Shown: piece by piece, positions 45,802 to 55,067 of the stretch
Layout: each line of letters starts with the position of its first letter
Position numbering within the stretch: position 1 is the stretch's first letter
Origin: Rhodococcus sp. SMB37
Lineage (GTDB): Bacteria > Actinomycetota > Actinomycetes > Mycobacteriales > Mycobacteriaceae
Direction of reading: 5' to 3'
DNA: 64,000 bases
Assembly (NCBI RefSeq): GCF_004345605.1
Contig: NZ_SLVY01000022.1
Location: forward strand, 18,903 to 82,902
Program-made: the position numbers and the translations under genes
Notes under the pieces: generated by a model
Database searches by the model: none
What the model was told of the DNA's origin: nothing
The model's input: the letters and a program-made list of their open reading frames with translations, nothing else

Positions 45802-48726
45802 GTGAGTTCCACCGACAACGAACCCGAGGACAACCGGGCGGTTCCGCCCCAGCCGAACGGCCCTGCCGGCGTCCCGCCGCAGCGGCCGACACCGGATGGT
45901 GCACCCGCTCCGGGTCGTCCGCTGCCGCCCCCGCCGCGTCAGCAGGGGTCGGGGCAACCCCCGGGTCCAGGTGCACGTCCGCCGCTCCCCCCTCGAGGAC
46001 AACCGCAGCAGCCACCCGGACGTGGCGGGCTCCCCCCGCAGCAGCCGGGGCCTCGCCCGGCAGGTCCCCAGCAACCGGGTCCTCAGCAAGGTCCGCCGCC
46101 GGGTCGTGGTGGACCGCCACCTCAGCAGGGCCGGCGACTGCCGCCGCAGGGGCAAGGACAGCCGATGCGACCCGGCACGGGCCCGGTTCCTCAGCAACAG
46201 CGTCCGCCGCAGATGTTCCCCGGCGCGCCCGCCGATCGTGCACAGGGCGCGCCCGCCGATCGCCGTGCGCCGGGTGCTGCGCCGGGAGCCGATCACACAC
46301 GCCGGATGCAATCCGGTGCGCCGAACAGCCAGGAACAGGCGGCACTCAGGCAGCCCCCGCCGCGGGCAGCTGCTGCGTCTCGTCCGACCGGTGGTCCCCC
46401 CGCGGGCGGACCGCCGACGGCACCTCCCACGGGTGGACCCGGTGGCGGAGCCGGCGGTGGTGGCCGGAAGCGGGGCATTCCGTGGCGCATGATCCGGCGT
46501 ATCGGCTACGTGGTGGTCGCCGCGGGCATTCTCGTTCCCGTCCTCGCGTTCATGCTCGCGTACGTCGCGCAGGATGTGCCGCGTCCCGGTGAGCTCGTCA
46601 CCAACCAGGTGTCGACGATCTACAACGCCGACGGATCGAGCGTCATCACCAAGATCATCCCGCCTGAAGGTAACCGCCAGGAGGTGGACCTGCAGCAGAT
46701 CCCCGAGCACGTTCGTAACGCCGTGCTCGCAGCTGAGGACCGTGATTTCTACAGCAACTCGGGCTTCTCGATCACGGGCTTCGCGCGCGCCGCGCGCGAC
46801 AACATCCTCGGGCGTGAGAGCGCGGGCGGTGGCTCGACGATCACGCAGCAGTACGTCAAGAAGGCACTCGTCGGTGACGAGCGGAGTCTGACGCGTAAGG
46901 CCAAGGAACTCGTCCTCTCGGTGAAGATGGCAAACCAGTGGCCGAAGGACGAGATCCTCTCCGCCTACCTCAACACCATCTACTTCGGTCGAGGCGCGTA
47001 CGGCATCTCGGCGGCCTCGAACGCCTACTTCGGTAAGCCGGTCAGCGATCTGACCGTGGAGGAGGGCGCAGTCCTCGCGTCGTCGATCCAGCTGCCGTCG
47101 CTGCTCGACCCGGAACAGAACCCCGAGGGCGCAGAGGCCCGCTGGAACTATGTGCTCGACGGCATGGTGTCCGCGGGCACTCTCAATGCAGAAGACCGTG
47201 CGACGAAGCAATACCCGGCGTACGTCCCGATCGCCGAGCTCGACTTCGGCGACCAGACGATGGGCCCGGAGGGTCTGATCAAGAACCAGGTGCTCGCGGA
47301 ACTCTCCGCCGAAGGCATCGACGAGAACCTTCTCAACACCGCGGGTCTCGAGATCACCACCACGATCGACACCACGGCGCAGGCCGCTGCGGTCGATGCC
47401 GCGCAGTCGAACCTCGAAGGTGAGGACGAGAACCTGCGTACTGCAGTGGTGTCCGTCGATCCGCGCAGCGGCGCGGTGCGTGCGTACTACGGCGGTGACA
47501 GCGGTGTCGGATACGACTTCGCACAGGCAGGGTTGCAGACCGGCTCGTCCTTCAAGGTGTTCGGTCTGGCTGCCAACCTCGACCAGGGCAAGCCGTTGTC
47601 GACGACGTACGACAGTGGTCCGCTCACCGTCAACGGCATCGATATCAGCAACGTCGAAGGTGAGCAGTGTGGTGAGTGCACGATCGCCGAGGCGCTCAAG
47701 CGTTCGCTGAACACGAGCTTCTACCGGATGATGCTCGACATGGACGACGGCCCGCAGGCCATCGCCGACATGGCTCACACACTCGGTGTCGCGAAGGAAC
47801 TGCCGGGCATCGGCGAGACCCTCACCGAGCCGGGCGGCGTGGGACCGAACTACGGCATCGTGCTCGGCCAATACCAGTCGCGGGTCCTCGACATGGCGTC
47901 GGCCTACGCGACGCTCGCCGCGTCGGGCATGCACTACGACCCGCACTTCGTGCAGAAGGTCGTCACCTCCGACGGCGAGGTGCTTCTCGACCGCGGCTCG
48001 CCGAGCGGCGAACAGGTGGTCGACGACGCCGTGGCCGACAACACCACCGCGGCCATGACGCCGATCGCTGCCCACTCGAACGGGCACGCCCTTGCCGGTG
48101 GCCGTCCGTCCGCCGCGAAAACCGGAACCGCCCAGCTCGGCGACACCGGGTCGAACAAGGATGCATGGATGGTCGGGTACACCCCGTCGCTCGCCACCGC
48201 GGTGTGGGTCGGCACCGAGCAGGGCGTAGCGATCGAGAACAGTTGGGGCGGCAAGATCTACGGATCCGGTCTGCCGTCGGACATCTGGAAGGACACGATG
48301 GACGGGGCGCTTCAGGGCACCGATGTGGAGTCCTTCCCCAAACCGGGCTCGATCGCCGGTGAGTCCGGTGTGCCGACCTGGTCGGCGAAGACGACGGCAC
48401 CGGCGACCAGCGATCAGCCGTCGACGTCGCGAACGATCCCGACGTTGCCGGAGATTCCCGACATCACGACGCAGAACGTGGAGATCTTCCCGGGCGTGAC
48501 GATCCCGATTCCGGGCGTGGCGCAGGCCCCGGCCACCACGACTCCGTCACGTGGATTGTCGAACGACGATTCGACCTCCGAAGAGGAGGAAACCGAGAGT
48601 GGGGGCTCGGGCGGCAGCGATCCCACCGTGCCGTCGGTTCCCACCACCACGAATCGGGTTCCCCAGTTCGATCAGCCGGGCGCGGCGAACGGCCAAGGGT
48701 ACGGCGAGCTCCAGCCCGCCGGGTAA
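45802..48726 (+). CDS. ponA1: Bifunctional class A penicillin-binding protein PonA1
   Basis: 974 residues, GTG start with GGAGAAA upstream. The first 220 residues are cytoplasmic and extremely rich in Pro, Gln, Gly and Arg, as in mycobacterial PonA1, where phosphorylation of this region modulates growth. One helix (about 233-253) is followed by GT51 (EDRDFYSNSGFS, Glu near 312; GGSTITQQYVKK), a transpeptidase with SSFK (Ser582), SLNTS and KTGTA (Lys773), and a Thr/Pro/Ser-rich tail. It builds and cross-links peptidoglycan at the growing pole. It has a close paralogue at 34384-36528. Confidence 0.95.
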   Translation: MSSTDNEPEDNRAVPPQPNGPAGVPPQRPTPDGAPAPGRPLPPPPRQQGSGQPPGPGARPPLPPRGQPQQPPGRGGLPPQQPGPRPAGPQQPGPQQGPPPGRGGPPPQQGRRLPPQGQGQPMRPGTGPVPQQQRPPQMFPGAPADRAQGAPADRRAPGAAPGADHTRRMQSGAPNSQEQAALRQPPPRAAAASRPTGGPPAGGPPTAPPTGGPGGGAGGGGRKRGIPWRMIRRIGYVVVAAGILVPVLAFMLAYVAQDVPRPGELVTNQVSTIYNADGSSVITKIIPPEGNRQEVDLQQIPEHVRNAVLAAEDRDFYSNSGFSITGFARAARDNILGRESAGGGSTITQQYVKKALVGDERSLTRKAKELVLSVKMANQWPKDEILSAYLNTIYFGRGAYGISAASNAYFGKPVSDLTVEEGAVLASSIQLPSLLDPEQNPEGAEARWNYVLDGMVSAGTLNAEDRATKQYPAYVPIAELDFGDQTMGPEGLIKNQVLAELSAEGIDENLLNTAGLEITTTIDTTAQAAAVDAAQSNLEGEDENLRTAVVSVDPRSGAVRAYYGGDSGVGYDFAQAGLQTGSSFKVFGLAANLDQGKPLSTTYDSGPLTVNGIDISNVEGEQCGECTIAEALKRSLNTSFYRMMLDMDDGPQAIADMAHTLGVAKELPGIGETLTEPGGVGPNYGIVLGQYQSRVLDMASAYATLAASGMHYDPHFVQKVVTSDGEVLLDRGSPSGEQVVDDAVADNTTAAMTPIAAHSNGHALAGGRPSAAKTGTAQLGDTGSNKDAWMVGYTPSLATAVWVGTEQGVAIENSWGGKIYGSGLPSDIWKDTMDGALQGTDVESFPKPGSIAGESGVPTWSAKTTAPATSDQPSTSRTIPTLPEIPDITTQNVEIFPGVTIPIPGVAQAPATTTPSRGLSNDDSTSEEEETESGGSGGSDPTVPSVPTTTNRVPQFDQPGAANGQGYGELQPAG

Positions 48727-48735
48727 CCTCTCGGC

Positions 48736-50355
48736 GTGACCGTCAACGAGGAGGCCGCGCACAGGGGACACGTCTCTCCCGAGCCTCTCGCCGACGACCG
48801 TCGTTCCGTGGACTGGCGCGACACCCCGGGTCGAACCGACCCGATGGTGTCGCGCCTTTCTGCAGTCGTCGGCGGGCCGGTCGGCCGGCACGCCATGCTG
48901 GGCCGCACTCGCTTCTTCACGCCGCTGCGGGCGATGCTGTTGCTCGCGGTGGTGTTCTTGGCGTTGGGGTGGTTCGGGAAGGCCGCGTGCATCCAGCAGG
49001 CGCCACTCGGCCCCGACGGTGCACCCGGGTTGGACTGGAGCAACAACCGCCAGTACGTGGCGATGTGCTATTCCGACATCGTTCCGCTCTACGGTGCGGA
49101 GCGTCTCAACGAGGGGGCGTTTCCGTACGCCACGTCGTGGGAGGAACCCGGCGCGGACGGGCAGACGCAGACCCGGTACATGGAGTACCCCGTCGTGGCG
49201 GGGCTCTACCAGTACATATCGATGCGTGTCGCGAAGGCCTGGGACTCGGTGTCGTGGTTGCCTGGTGGGCTCCAGGTGGCGATCTACTTCAACGTCGTCG
49301 CGTTGGTGCTCGCGTTCGCATGGCTCGCGACGGTGTGGGCCACCGCCATGTCAGCGGGGCGGCGAGTGTGGGATGCTGCGCTCGCCGCTGCCTCGCCGCT
49401 CGTTCTGGTCCATGCGTTCACGAACTTCGACGCCCTGGCCACGGCCTGCGCTGCGGGTGGTCTGCTCGCGTGGGCCCGCCGCCGCCCCGTGCTTGCGGGT
49501 GTGCTGCTGGGGATCGGTGCCGCGACGAAGCTGTATCCGCTCCTGCTGCTCGGCCCACTGCTGGTGTTGTGCCTGCGCACCGGGAAGATGCGGGCATTCT
49601 TCCGGACGCTCGGTGCCGCTGCGGGCACGTGGCTCGCGGTGAATCTGCCGATCATGCTGCTTTATCCGCAGGGGTGGTACGAGTTCTTCCGCTTGAATTC
49701 CGATCGCGGCGCCGATCCCGATTCGATCTACAACGTGCTGCGGTCGTTCGTCGGATGGCCCGACTGGTCACCGTCCACCCTGAACAGCGTGTCGTTGCTG
49801 TTGTTCGCGACCGCATGCGCCGCGATCGGATGGCTTGCGCTGACCGCGCCGCGGCGCCCACGACTGGCGCAGCTGTGTTTCCTGCTCGTGGCAGCTTTCC
49901 TCTTCACGAACAAGGTGTGGAGCCCACAGTATTCACTGTGGCTGGTCCCGCTGGCGGTGCTCGCGATACCGCACCGCAGGGTGCTGCTCGCCTGGATGAC
50001 GGTCGATGCGCTCGTGTGGGTTCCGCGCATGTTCTATTACCTCGGCCCCGACAACAAGGGCGTGCCGGAGCAGTGGTTCACCGCGACGGTGTTGATCCGG
50101 GACATCGCGGTCCTGGCGTTGTGCGCGGTGGTGTTGTGGCAGATCCGGCGTCCGGTCGACGATCCCGTCCGGTACGGATTCATCGACGATCCGGTCGGTG
50201 GCGTTTTGGACCAGGCACCCGATGCGCACCCGCGGTGGCTACCGGGATGGTTGAAACCGGCGCACCAGCGTGCGGCACCGAAGGCGTCCCGACCGGTTTC
50301 TTTCGATTCGGTCTCGTTGGATCGGAGGACGGCAGAGGCGCCGAGGTCGTCCTAG
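48736..50355 (+). CDS. GT87-family polyprenol-dependent glycosyltransferase (Rv0051-like)
   Basis: 539 residues, GTG start 9 nt after ponA1. A cytoplasmic N-terminus of about 60 residues is followed by about ten membrane helices. The first external loop contains the acidic residues typical of GT-C enzymes (CYSDIVPLYGAERLNEGAFPY, YMEYPVVAGLYQYI), and LLGIGAATKLYPLLLLGP lies mid-protein. Members transfer mannose or arabinose from polyprenyl phosphate to envelope glycans. It is probably co-transcribed with ponA1. A related GT87 gene lies at 53225-54586. Confidence 0.88.
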   Translation: MTVNEEAAHRGHVSPEPLADDRRSVDWRDTPGRTDPMVSRLSAVVGGPVGRHAMLGRTRFFTPLRAMLLLAVVFLALGWFGKAACIQQAPLGPDGAPGLDWSNNRQYVAMCYSDIVPLYGAERLNEGAFPYATSWEEPGADGQTQTRYMEYPVVAGLYQYISMRVAKAWDSVSWLPGGLQVAIYFNVVALVLAFAWLATVWATAMSAGRRVWDAALAAASPLVLVHAFTNFDALATACAAGGLLAWARRRPVLAGVLLGIGAATKLYPLLLLGPLLVLCLRTGKMRAFFRTLGAAAGTWLAVNLPIMLLYPQGWYEFFRLNSDRGADPDSIYNVLRSFVGWPDWSPSTLNSVSLLLFATACAAIGWLALTAPRRPRLAQLCFLLVAAFLFTNKVWSPQYSLWLVPLAVLAIPHRRVLLAWMTVDALVWVPRMFYYLGPDNKGVPEQWFTATVLIRDIAVLALCAVVLWQIRRPVDDPVRYGFIDDPVGGVLDQAPDAHPRWLPGWLKPAHQRAAPKASRPVSFDSVSLDRRTAEAPRSS

Positions 50356-50377
50356 TCTTGTAGCGGAGGGAGGGAAA

Positions 50378-50842
50378 ATGACGACTGTGCGCGGCAACGG
50401 GGTACTCGGGCACTTCACGATGTGCGAGCTCGCCTGGTCGGTGGCTGCCGGCGACGCCGCTGCGATGCCTGCCCTCCTGCGACAGCTGTATCCCCAGGCC
50501 TCCGCCTATTGCCGTGCCCGCGCTCGCGACACCGGCGTCTCGTTCACCGAGGCCGACCGCCTCGCCCTCGAGGTGTGCCACGCGATCCTCGCCGAGGTGT
50601 CGTCGGTAGCGGGTGCCCAGCAGCCGTTCGCACGCCTTGCCTATGCGACCGCTGTCGACGCCGCAGACTCCCGATTCGCTCATCCCGTCGGCGGTGCCGG
50701 AACCCGCACCCAGCGGGAGATCCTCATTCTGCGCACGATCGTGGGTCTGGACCTCGAGCTGACTGCGATCGCAATGGGCATCAGCCCCCGGCGGGTACGC
50801 GCCGAGCAGCACGCGGCGCTGCGTTCGCTCCGCGCGGCCTGA
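50378..50842 (+). CDS. Sigma-70-like protein, degenerate
   Basis: 154 residues, ATG after GGAGGGAGGGAAA. The N-terminal helices (LAWSVAAGDAAAMPALLRQLYPQASAYCRARARD) resemble region 2 of ECF-like sigma factors, and the C-terminal TQREILILRTIVGLDLELTAIAMGISPRRVRAEQHAALRSLRAA is a region 4 helix-turn-helix. The DNA-melting segment of region 2 seems shortened, so it may be an ShbA-like or non-canonical sigma factor. No anti-sigma gene is adjacent. Confidence 0.7.
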   Translation: MTTVRGNGVLGHFTMCELAWSVAAGDAAAMPALLRQLYPQASAYCRARARDTGVSFTEADRLALEVCHAILAEVSSVAGAQQPFARLAYATAVDAADSRFAHPVGGAGTRTQREILILRTIVGLDLELTAIAMGISPRRVRAEQHAALRSLRAA

Positions 50843-50956
50843 TCGGGTGATCGACGGCGAACACCGGTGGAGAGCAGCTATCCGGAATCTGCCCTTTCCC
50901 GGACGCTGTCGGTCTGGTTCGTCGCCGCGTGCGGCATCCTGATGTCGTTCGCCCGG

Positions 50957-52291
50957 TCAGGTTCGGGTGATCGGTGCGACGACATAGGTCTGGTCCAGGA
51001 CCGCGTCGGCGGGTTCGTACATCCGCAGCACCGGCCGGAATTCGCCGGCAGGAGCAGGAAGCCAGTTCGCACGGGCGGTGGGATCGGCAGGGGCGGTGTG
51101 GCTGATCGTGAGGGTGAGCGCGCCGTCGTGGTCGTAGATGATGCCGGGAGTGCGGTCCCCGACGGAGTAGCGGTCGATGGGGTTGTCGACCAGGTAGAAG
51201 TCCGGTACCGAATACATGGTGATCGACCAGAACGCCCCGACGGGCGGGGTGGGGTCCAGGCGCAGGGTGTAGGTGTGGTCGCCGGTGAGTTGTTCACCTC
51301 GTTCGTCGAGGTAGGTCATGATGTAGGCGGCTTCGTAGGCGTGGTTGCCCCACAGCCCGCCCTTGGCTGCGGCGGCGCGTTCGATGATCCGTAGCTCGGG
51401 GTCGGCGATCTTGAATCGGGGGTCGTCGAGGGCTCCGACCTCGAAGTAGTCGCGGTTGTAGTCGAAGGCGTGCAGCGTGAGTTTCCATCCGTTGACCTGC
51501 GGACTGGACCCGTGGGTGAGTGCGGTGTCGAGGTTCTTCTCGCCGGCGCGCACCCCATCGCGTAAAGCGGTGGCCGTGTGGTCGTCCGGCGAGATGTATG
51601 GCGAGGCGCCGGTCTGGCCGATCCCGATCGGCGCGAGGGAGTCCTGTAGTTGCTGGTCGCGCGGTGCAGGCGGGAACGCCTGCGACCACAGCCGCAGCTT
51701 TTCCAGGAACAGCAGGTCCGCATCGACCGCAGAGTCCGGTGTAGGTAGGCCGACCGGGCGCGCGCGGGAGTCCAGCGGGGTGAGCGTGGTCGTGTCCTGT
51801 AAGGCGTGCACGGCAGGCAGGTCGGCGTCGTCGGCGCAGGCCCACCGGCCCACGATCGAGGCAATCGTGGTGGGGAAGGTGATCACGGTGGTACTGCCGG
51901 CGGCCTCGCCGGTCCAGTCGGGTGGGACGAGCAGGAAGTCTCCGGCGGCGGTGCCGGTGGCGCGGTGCCCGATGTAGGCGAAGTTGTCGGTCCAGGCATC
52001 GACGAATTGCAGCACGTAATAGCGGCCTGCGGTGTCGGGGACGTGTAGGGTCACAGGCCCGGCCGACAGGTCGATCTGCGCCATCGAGTACAGGGTGTCG
52101 TTGTTGATCGTGACGAAGGTATCGGCGGGCCCGGCCAGGGTCCGGGCGTGGGAGAAGGTGTTGAACGGCGCTGCAGGATTCGCACCGATCCCCTCGCGGA
52201 CATATCGATCGACCTGGTCCAGGTTGAACACGAGTGGGAACCCGTAGATGTAGGCACGCGCCGCGACCTCGGATAGTTCCTTGTTGGTCAT
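50957..52291 (-). CDS. DUF1254/DUF1214 domain protein
   Basis: 444 residues from the ATG encoding MTNKELSEVAARAYIYGFPLV. The N-terminal DUF1254 region includes NTFSHARTLAGPADTFVTINNDTLYSMAQIDL, with ITFPTTIASIVGRW further on. The C-terminal DUF1214 region includes FWSITMYSVPDFYLVDNPIDRYSVGDRTPG and WLPAPAGEFRPVLRMYEP. No signal peptide is evident, although many relatives are exported. Function unknown. It is convergent with the sigma-like gene and lies in a block not found in the syntenic mycobacterial region. Confidence 0.85.
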   Translation of the reverse strand: MTNKELSEVAARAYIYGFPLVFNLDQVDRYVREGIGANPAAPFNTFSHARTLAGPADTFVTINNDTLYSMAQIDLSAGPVTLHVPDTAGRYYVLQFVDAWTDNFAYIGHRATGTAAGDFLLVPPDWTGEAAGSTTVITFPTTIASIVGRWACADDADLPAVHALQDTTTLTPLDSRARPVGLPTPDSAVDADLLFLEKLRLWSQAFPPAPRDQQLQDSLAPIGIGQTGASPYISPDDHTATALRDGVRAGEKNLDTALTHGSSPQVNGWKLTLHAFDYNRDYFEVGALDDPRFKIADPELRIIERAAAAKGGLWGNHAYEAAYIMTYLDERGEQLTGDHTYTLRLDPTPPVGAFWSITMYSVPDFYLVDNPIDRYSVGDRTPGIIYDHDGALTLTISHTAPADPTARANWLPAPAGEFRPVLRMYEPADAVLDQTYVVAPITRT

Positions 52292-52421
52292 CGGCACGTC
52301 CTTGTCTCGTCGCCCGCCCGCCGATGCGATCCGTGAGCCGCCGACGTTGCCACCAGCATCGGCCACCACCAGGTGCTGACGCCTCACCCGAACCAGGTGA
52401 TCCGGCAGCCCGGGCAGCCCT

Positions 52422-52835
52422 TCAGATTCGCAGTGCGGTGAACGGCGCGACCGGAATGTTGCGTACCACGAACCACACTGCGACCACTGCGACCACGATG
52501 TGCGGGGCCCACCGATATCGCTCCCACCGGGGCATGGGTGTGCCGCGAACACGGCTCACGGTCCACACCCCGAACACGGCGAGCAGTCCCACCGTCACGA
52601 GAACACCCAGTGCATTGAACTGAACTGCCACCGGAATATCAAGGTGCACAAGCGAATACAACATCCTCGACGCACCGCAGCCGGGGCAGAGGATCCCGAA
52701 GATCGTGTAGGTGGGGCACGGCGGGATGACCCCGCCCGGGGTGGTCGGGTCGGCCCACGCCACGAACGCGCACGCGCACGCTGCACCTGCCGCGACCGCG
52801 GCGGGAGCTTTCAGGTGTGCGAGGGTGCGTTCCAT
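52422..52835 (-). CDS. DUF2752 membrane protein
   Basis: 137 residues with three hydrophobic segments (about 8-28, 68-92 and 110-127). The DUF2752 hallmark PTYTIFGILCPGCGASRMLYSLVHLD is present, including the CPGCG motif. Function unknown. It lies 7 nt downstream of the CD225-like gene on the same strand, forming a two-gene unit; the pairing of these families is common in actinobacteria. Confidence 0.85.
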   Translation of the reverse strand: MERTLAHLKAPAAVAAGAACACAFVAWADPTTPGGVIPPCPTYTIFGILCPGCGASRMLYSLVHLDIPVAVQFNALGVLVTVGLLAVFGVWTVSRVRGTPMPRWERYRWAPHIVVAVVAVWFVVRNIPVAPFTALRI

Positions 52836-52842
52836 GAGGTCC

Positions 52843-53175
52843 TCAGTGCGTCGTGGCCACGACAGCGGCCCAGAAAGCGAAATAGGCCACGACGAGCGCG
52901 ATCAGCCCGACAACCCAGATCACCGCCGACCAGATCGCCCAGGTCTTCGCCGAACGTGCGGCCCGGTGCGCGTCGTCGAAACGTCCCTGTGCCCATAGAT
53001 TGTTGACCCGCGACGCCTTGACCAACGACACGATCCCGATCGGCATGCAGAACACCACGGTAGCGACGATGCCCCACACCAGGTTGTTCTCCGGTGGCCG
53101 GCCGTACGGATGGAACGGAGAACCGTAGGCGCCCGGCCCTGGTCCGGGTGGTGGGAACTGTCGATAGGCATTCAT
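52843..53175 (-). CDS. CD225/dispanin-family membrane protein
   Basis: 110 residues. A Pro/Gly/Tyr-rich N-terminus (about 30 residues) is followed by two membrane segments with the CD225 pattern NNLVWGIVATVVFCMPIGIVSLVKASRVNNLWAQGRFDDAHRAARSAKTWAI. The start ATG at 53175 follows GAGGAG. Bacterial members are of unknown function, often beside DUF2752 proteins as here. Confidence 0.85.
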   Translation of the reverse strand: MNAYRQFPPPGPGPGAYGSPFHPYGRPPENNLVWGIVATVVFCMPIGIVSLVKASRVNNLWAQGRFDDAHRAARSAKTWAIWSAVIWVVGLIALVVAYFAFWAAVVATTH

Positions 53176-53224
53176 GTGCCGGTGCGCTCCTCGGGTCGCG
53201 GGTGTGCGGCGGGTTCGTCGCCTG

Positions 53225-54586
53225 TCATCGCGCATCCGCCGTACTGGTGAGTGGGCGATCGTGGCCGTCCTGCCTGCGCCTCTCCGGCGTGTGGCGCTCG
53301 GACGAGTTGACGAAGACGAAGAACAACACGACCAACAGTAGTGCGCGCCCCCAGACCCCGATGTGGACGAGAGTCAGCGGCAGTGCCGGGTCGATGTTGC
53401 CGGCGGTCGCGTCGAACCAGAGGAAGATCCCGATCCCCATCGACAGGTCGACGAGAAGATACGTTGCGATGAGTTGCCACGGGATGCGCAATAGCACGAA
53501 CAGGGGCAGCAGCCACAACGTGTACTGGGGTGAATGCACTTTGTGGAGCAGCAGGAATCCGCACAGCACCGCGGCGGCCACCGGGAGCCACGGATAGGTG
53601 CCGTCGCGAAGGTAGCGGCGCCATCCGAGCCACATCGCGAGCGCGAACGCCGCGAGCATCAACATCGGCGACGCCAGCGCGACCACGTCGTTGTATTCGG
53701 AGGTGACGTCGTGCCCCTGGTAGTTGCCCATCAGTGGGCGCAGTCCCCAGTACCAGATCGAGTTGCTGGTCGCGTCCGCCTCTCGGTTCTGCTGGAACGT
53801 GAACGACGCGCGCCACCCTTCGAAACCGAGGATCGCGAACGGCAGGTTCACCGCGACGACCGTCGCGACAGCTGTGCCTGCCACGGCCAGTGCGCCGCCG
53901 AGGTCGCGTCGCCCGGTCGGCGCGGGGTCATCGCTGTCGGCGTCGCCGCCGGTGAAGATATAGGCGAGCAGTGGCAGCACGAAGAGCCCGGGATAGAGCT
54001 TGAGGCAGAACCCGACGGCGAGAAGCGCCGCGGCGATCATCCCGCGGGTACGAAGGGACCATCGCCGCGTACCCACGACCGTGATGGCCAGGACCGTCAC
54101 CGCGACCACCGGAAGGTCCCAGTTCAAGAACGCATACAACACGAGCGGCGGTGTGGCCGACCACCAGAGGGCATGCCATCCCGCGATCCGTCCGAGAATC
54201 CACGCGGTGAGCAACCCGAACGGCGCGAGTAGCAGCGCTGAGTGCAGCAGGAAGTCGGCGTCGGTTTTCGCGAACAGTGCACCCACCCACATGAGGACGC
54301 CACCGAGCACGGGGTACTCGACGGTGCCGCCTGTGAGATTGCCCGCAGCGGTGATTCCGCCGTCGACGAACGGGAACTGATGGAGGTTGATCCCGCGTCC
54401 GAGCCACAGTTGCTGGATGTCGGAATAGCAGACGGCTGCGTCCTTGACCTCGTCGAATTGCATCGAGCGTCCGAAGAGATCGAAGGGCGGACCTGCGCAG
54501 CGGGCCTTGTTGAGGTAGCCGAGCAACAGCATCAGCGCGCACGTGACCACCGCGACGAGCGTGGGAAGTGATCGGCTCGTGCGCAT
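53225..54586 (-). CDS. GT87-family glycosyltransferase
   Basis: 453 residues with about ten membrane helices. After the first helix, CYSDIQQLWLGRGINLHQFPF and TVEYPVLGGVLMWVG resemble the first external loop of the GT87 protein at 48736, and FCLKLYPGLFVLPLLAYI and HKVHSPQYTLWLLPLFVLL match equivalent regions. It is a probable polyprenyl-phosphate sugar transferase. It is divergent from the rpsF operon. The two GT87 paralogues flank the sigma/DUF1254/DUF2752/CD225 block. Confidence 0.87.
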   Translation of the reverse strand: MRTSRSLPTLVAVVTCALMLLLGYLNKARCAGPPFDLFGRSMQFDEVKDAAVCYSDIQQLWLGRGINLHQFPFVDGGITAAGNLTGGTVEYPVLGGVLMWVGALFAKTDADFLLHSALLLAPFGLLTAWILGRIAGWHALWWSATPPLVLYAFLNWDLPVVAVTVLAITVVGTRRWSLRTRGMIAAALLAVGFCLKLYPGLFVLPLLAYIFTGGDADSDDPAPTGRRDLGGALAVAGTAVATVVAVNLPFAILGFEGWRASFTFQQNREADATSNSIWYWGLRPLMGNYQGHDVTSEYNDVVALASPMLMLAAFALAMWLGWRRYLRDGTYPWLPVAAAVLCGFLLLHKVHSPQYTLWLLPLFVLLRIPWQLIATYLLVDLSMGIGIFLWFDATAGNIDPALPLTLVHIGVWGRALLLVVLFFVFVNSSERHTPERRRQDGHDRPLTSTADAR

Positions 54587-54639
54587 GTCCTCACCCTAAG
54601 CCAATTTCGCTGGTCAAGCGGTGGTCATGTACCCTTCTT

Positions 54640-54683
54640 GGGTTGCTGACGCAACGACCCTCCTGTCACGGATCGTCCGTGAC
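54640..54683 (+). promoter_or_regulatory. Two hairpins in the rpsF leader
   Basis: The first hairpin is GTTGC-TGAC-GCAAC at 54642-54655, extended by GG/CC pairs to 54640-54660. The second has perfect 8-bp arms GTCACGGA and TCCGTGAC around TCG at 54665-54683. They precede the ribosome binding site GGGAGGTGA of rpsF. An S6:S18-binding autoregulatory leader is known in other bacteria; whether this is one is an inference. Confidence 0.4.
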
Positions 54684-54715
54684 CGTTCACAGTCCATGGG
54701 AGGTGATGAGGTCTT

Positions 54716-55003
54716 ATGCGTCATTACGAATTGATGATCATCCTGGACCCCAGCCTGGATGAGCGCACTGTCGCTCCCTCGCTGGAGACGTTCCTCAACG
54801 TGATCCGCCAAGAAGGCGGCAAGGTCGACAAGGTCGACGTGTGGGGTAAGCGTCGTCTCGCATACGAGATCGCCAAGAATGCCGAAGGCATCTACGCGGT
54901 GGTCGACATCAGCGCGACGCCCGCTGCCGTTGCAGAGCTGGATCGTCAGCTCGGCCTGAACGAGTCGGTGCTTCGCACCAAGGTTCTGCGCCTCGGAAAG
55001 TGA
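54716..55003 (+). CDS. rpsF: 30S ribosomal protein bS6
   Basis: 95 residues, the standard actinobacterial length. It starts with [16 protein letters not shown], with [27 protein letters not shown] in the middle. S6 pairs with S18 on the 30S platform. It is the first gene of the conserved rpsF-ssb-rpsR-rplI operon. A strong GGAGG ribosome binding site and two leader hairpins precede it. Confidence 0.97.
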   Translation: MRHYELMIILDPSLDERTVAPSLETFLNVIRQEGGKVDKVDVWGKRRLAYEIAKNAEGIYAVVDISATPAAVAELDRQLGLNESVLRTKVLRLGK

Positions 55004-55067
55004 GCCTGTCGGCGCTTGGCCGTAGGCTCTGGCGCATCAGGACTCCACACACTGCAGGAGGAACCAC

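Noticed and set aside
44287..48087. A very long open frame on the minus strand running through ponA1
   Set aside because: It is antisense to the clearly coding ponA1; only its last 283 codons (up to 45138) encode the real DUF1707 membrane protein. High GC leaves antisense frames open.
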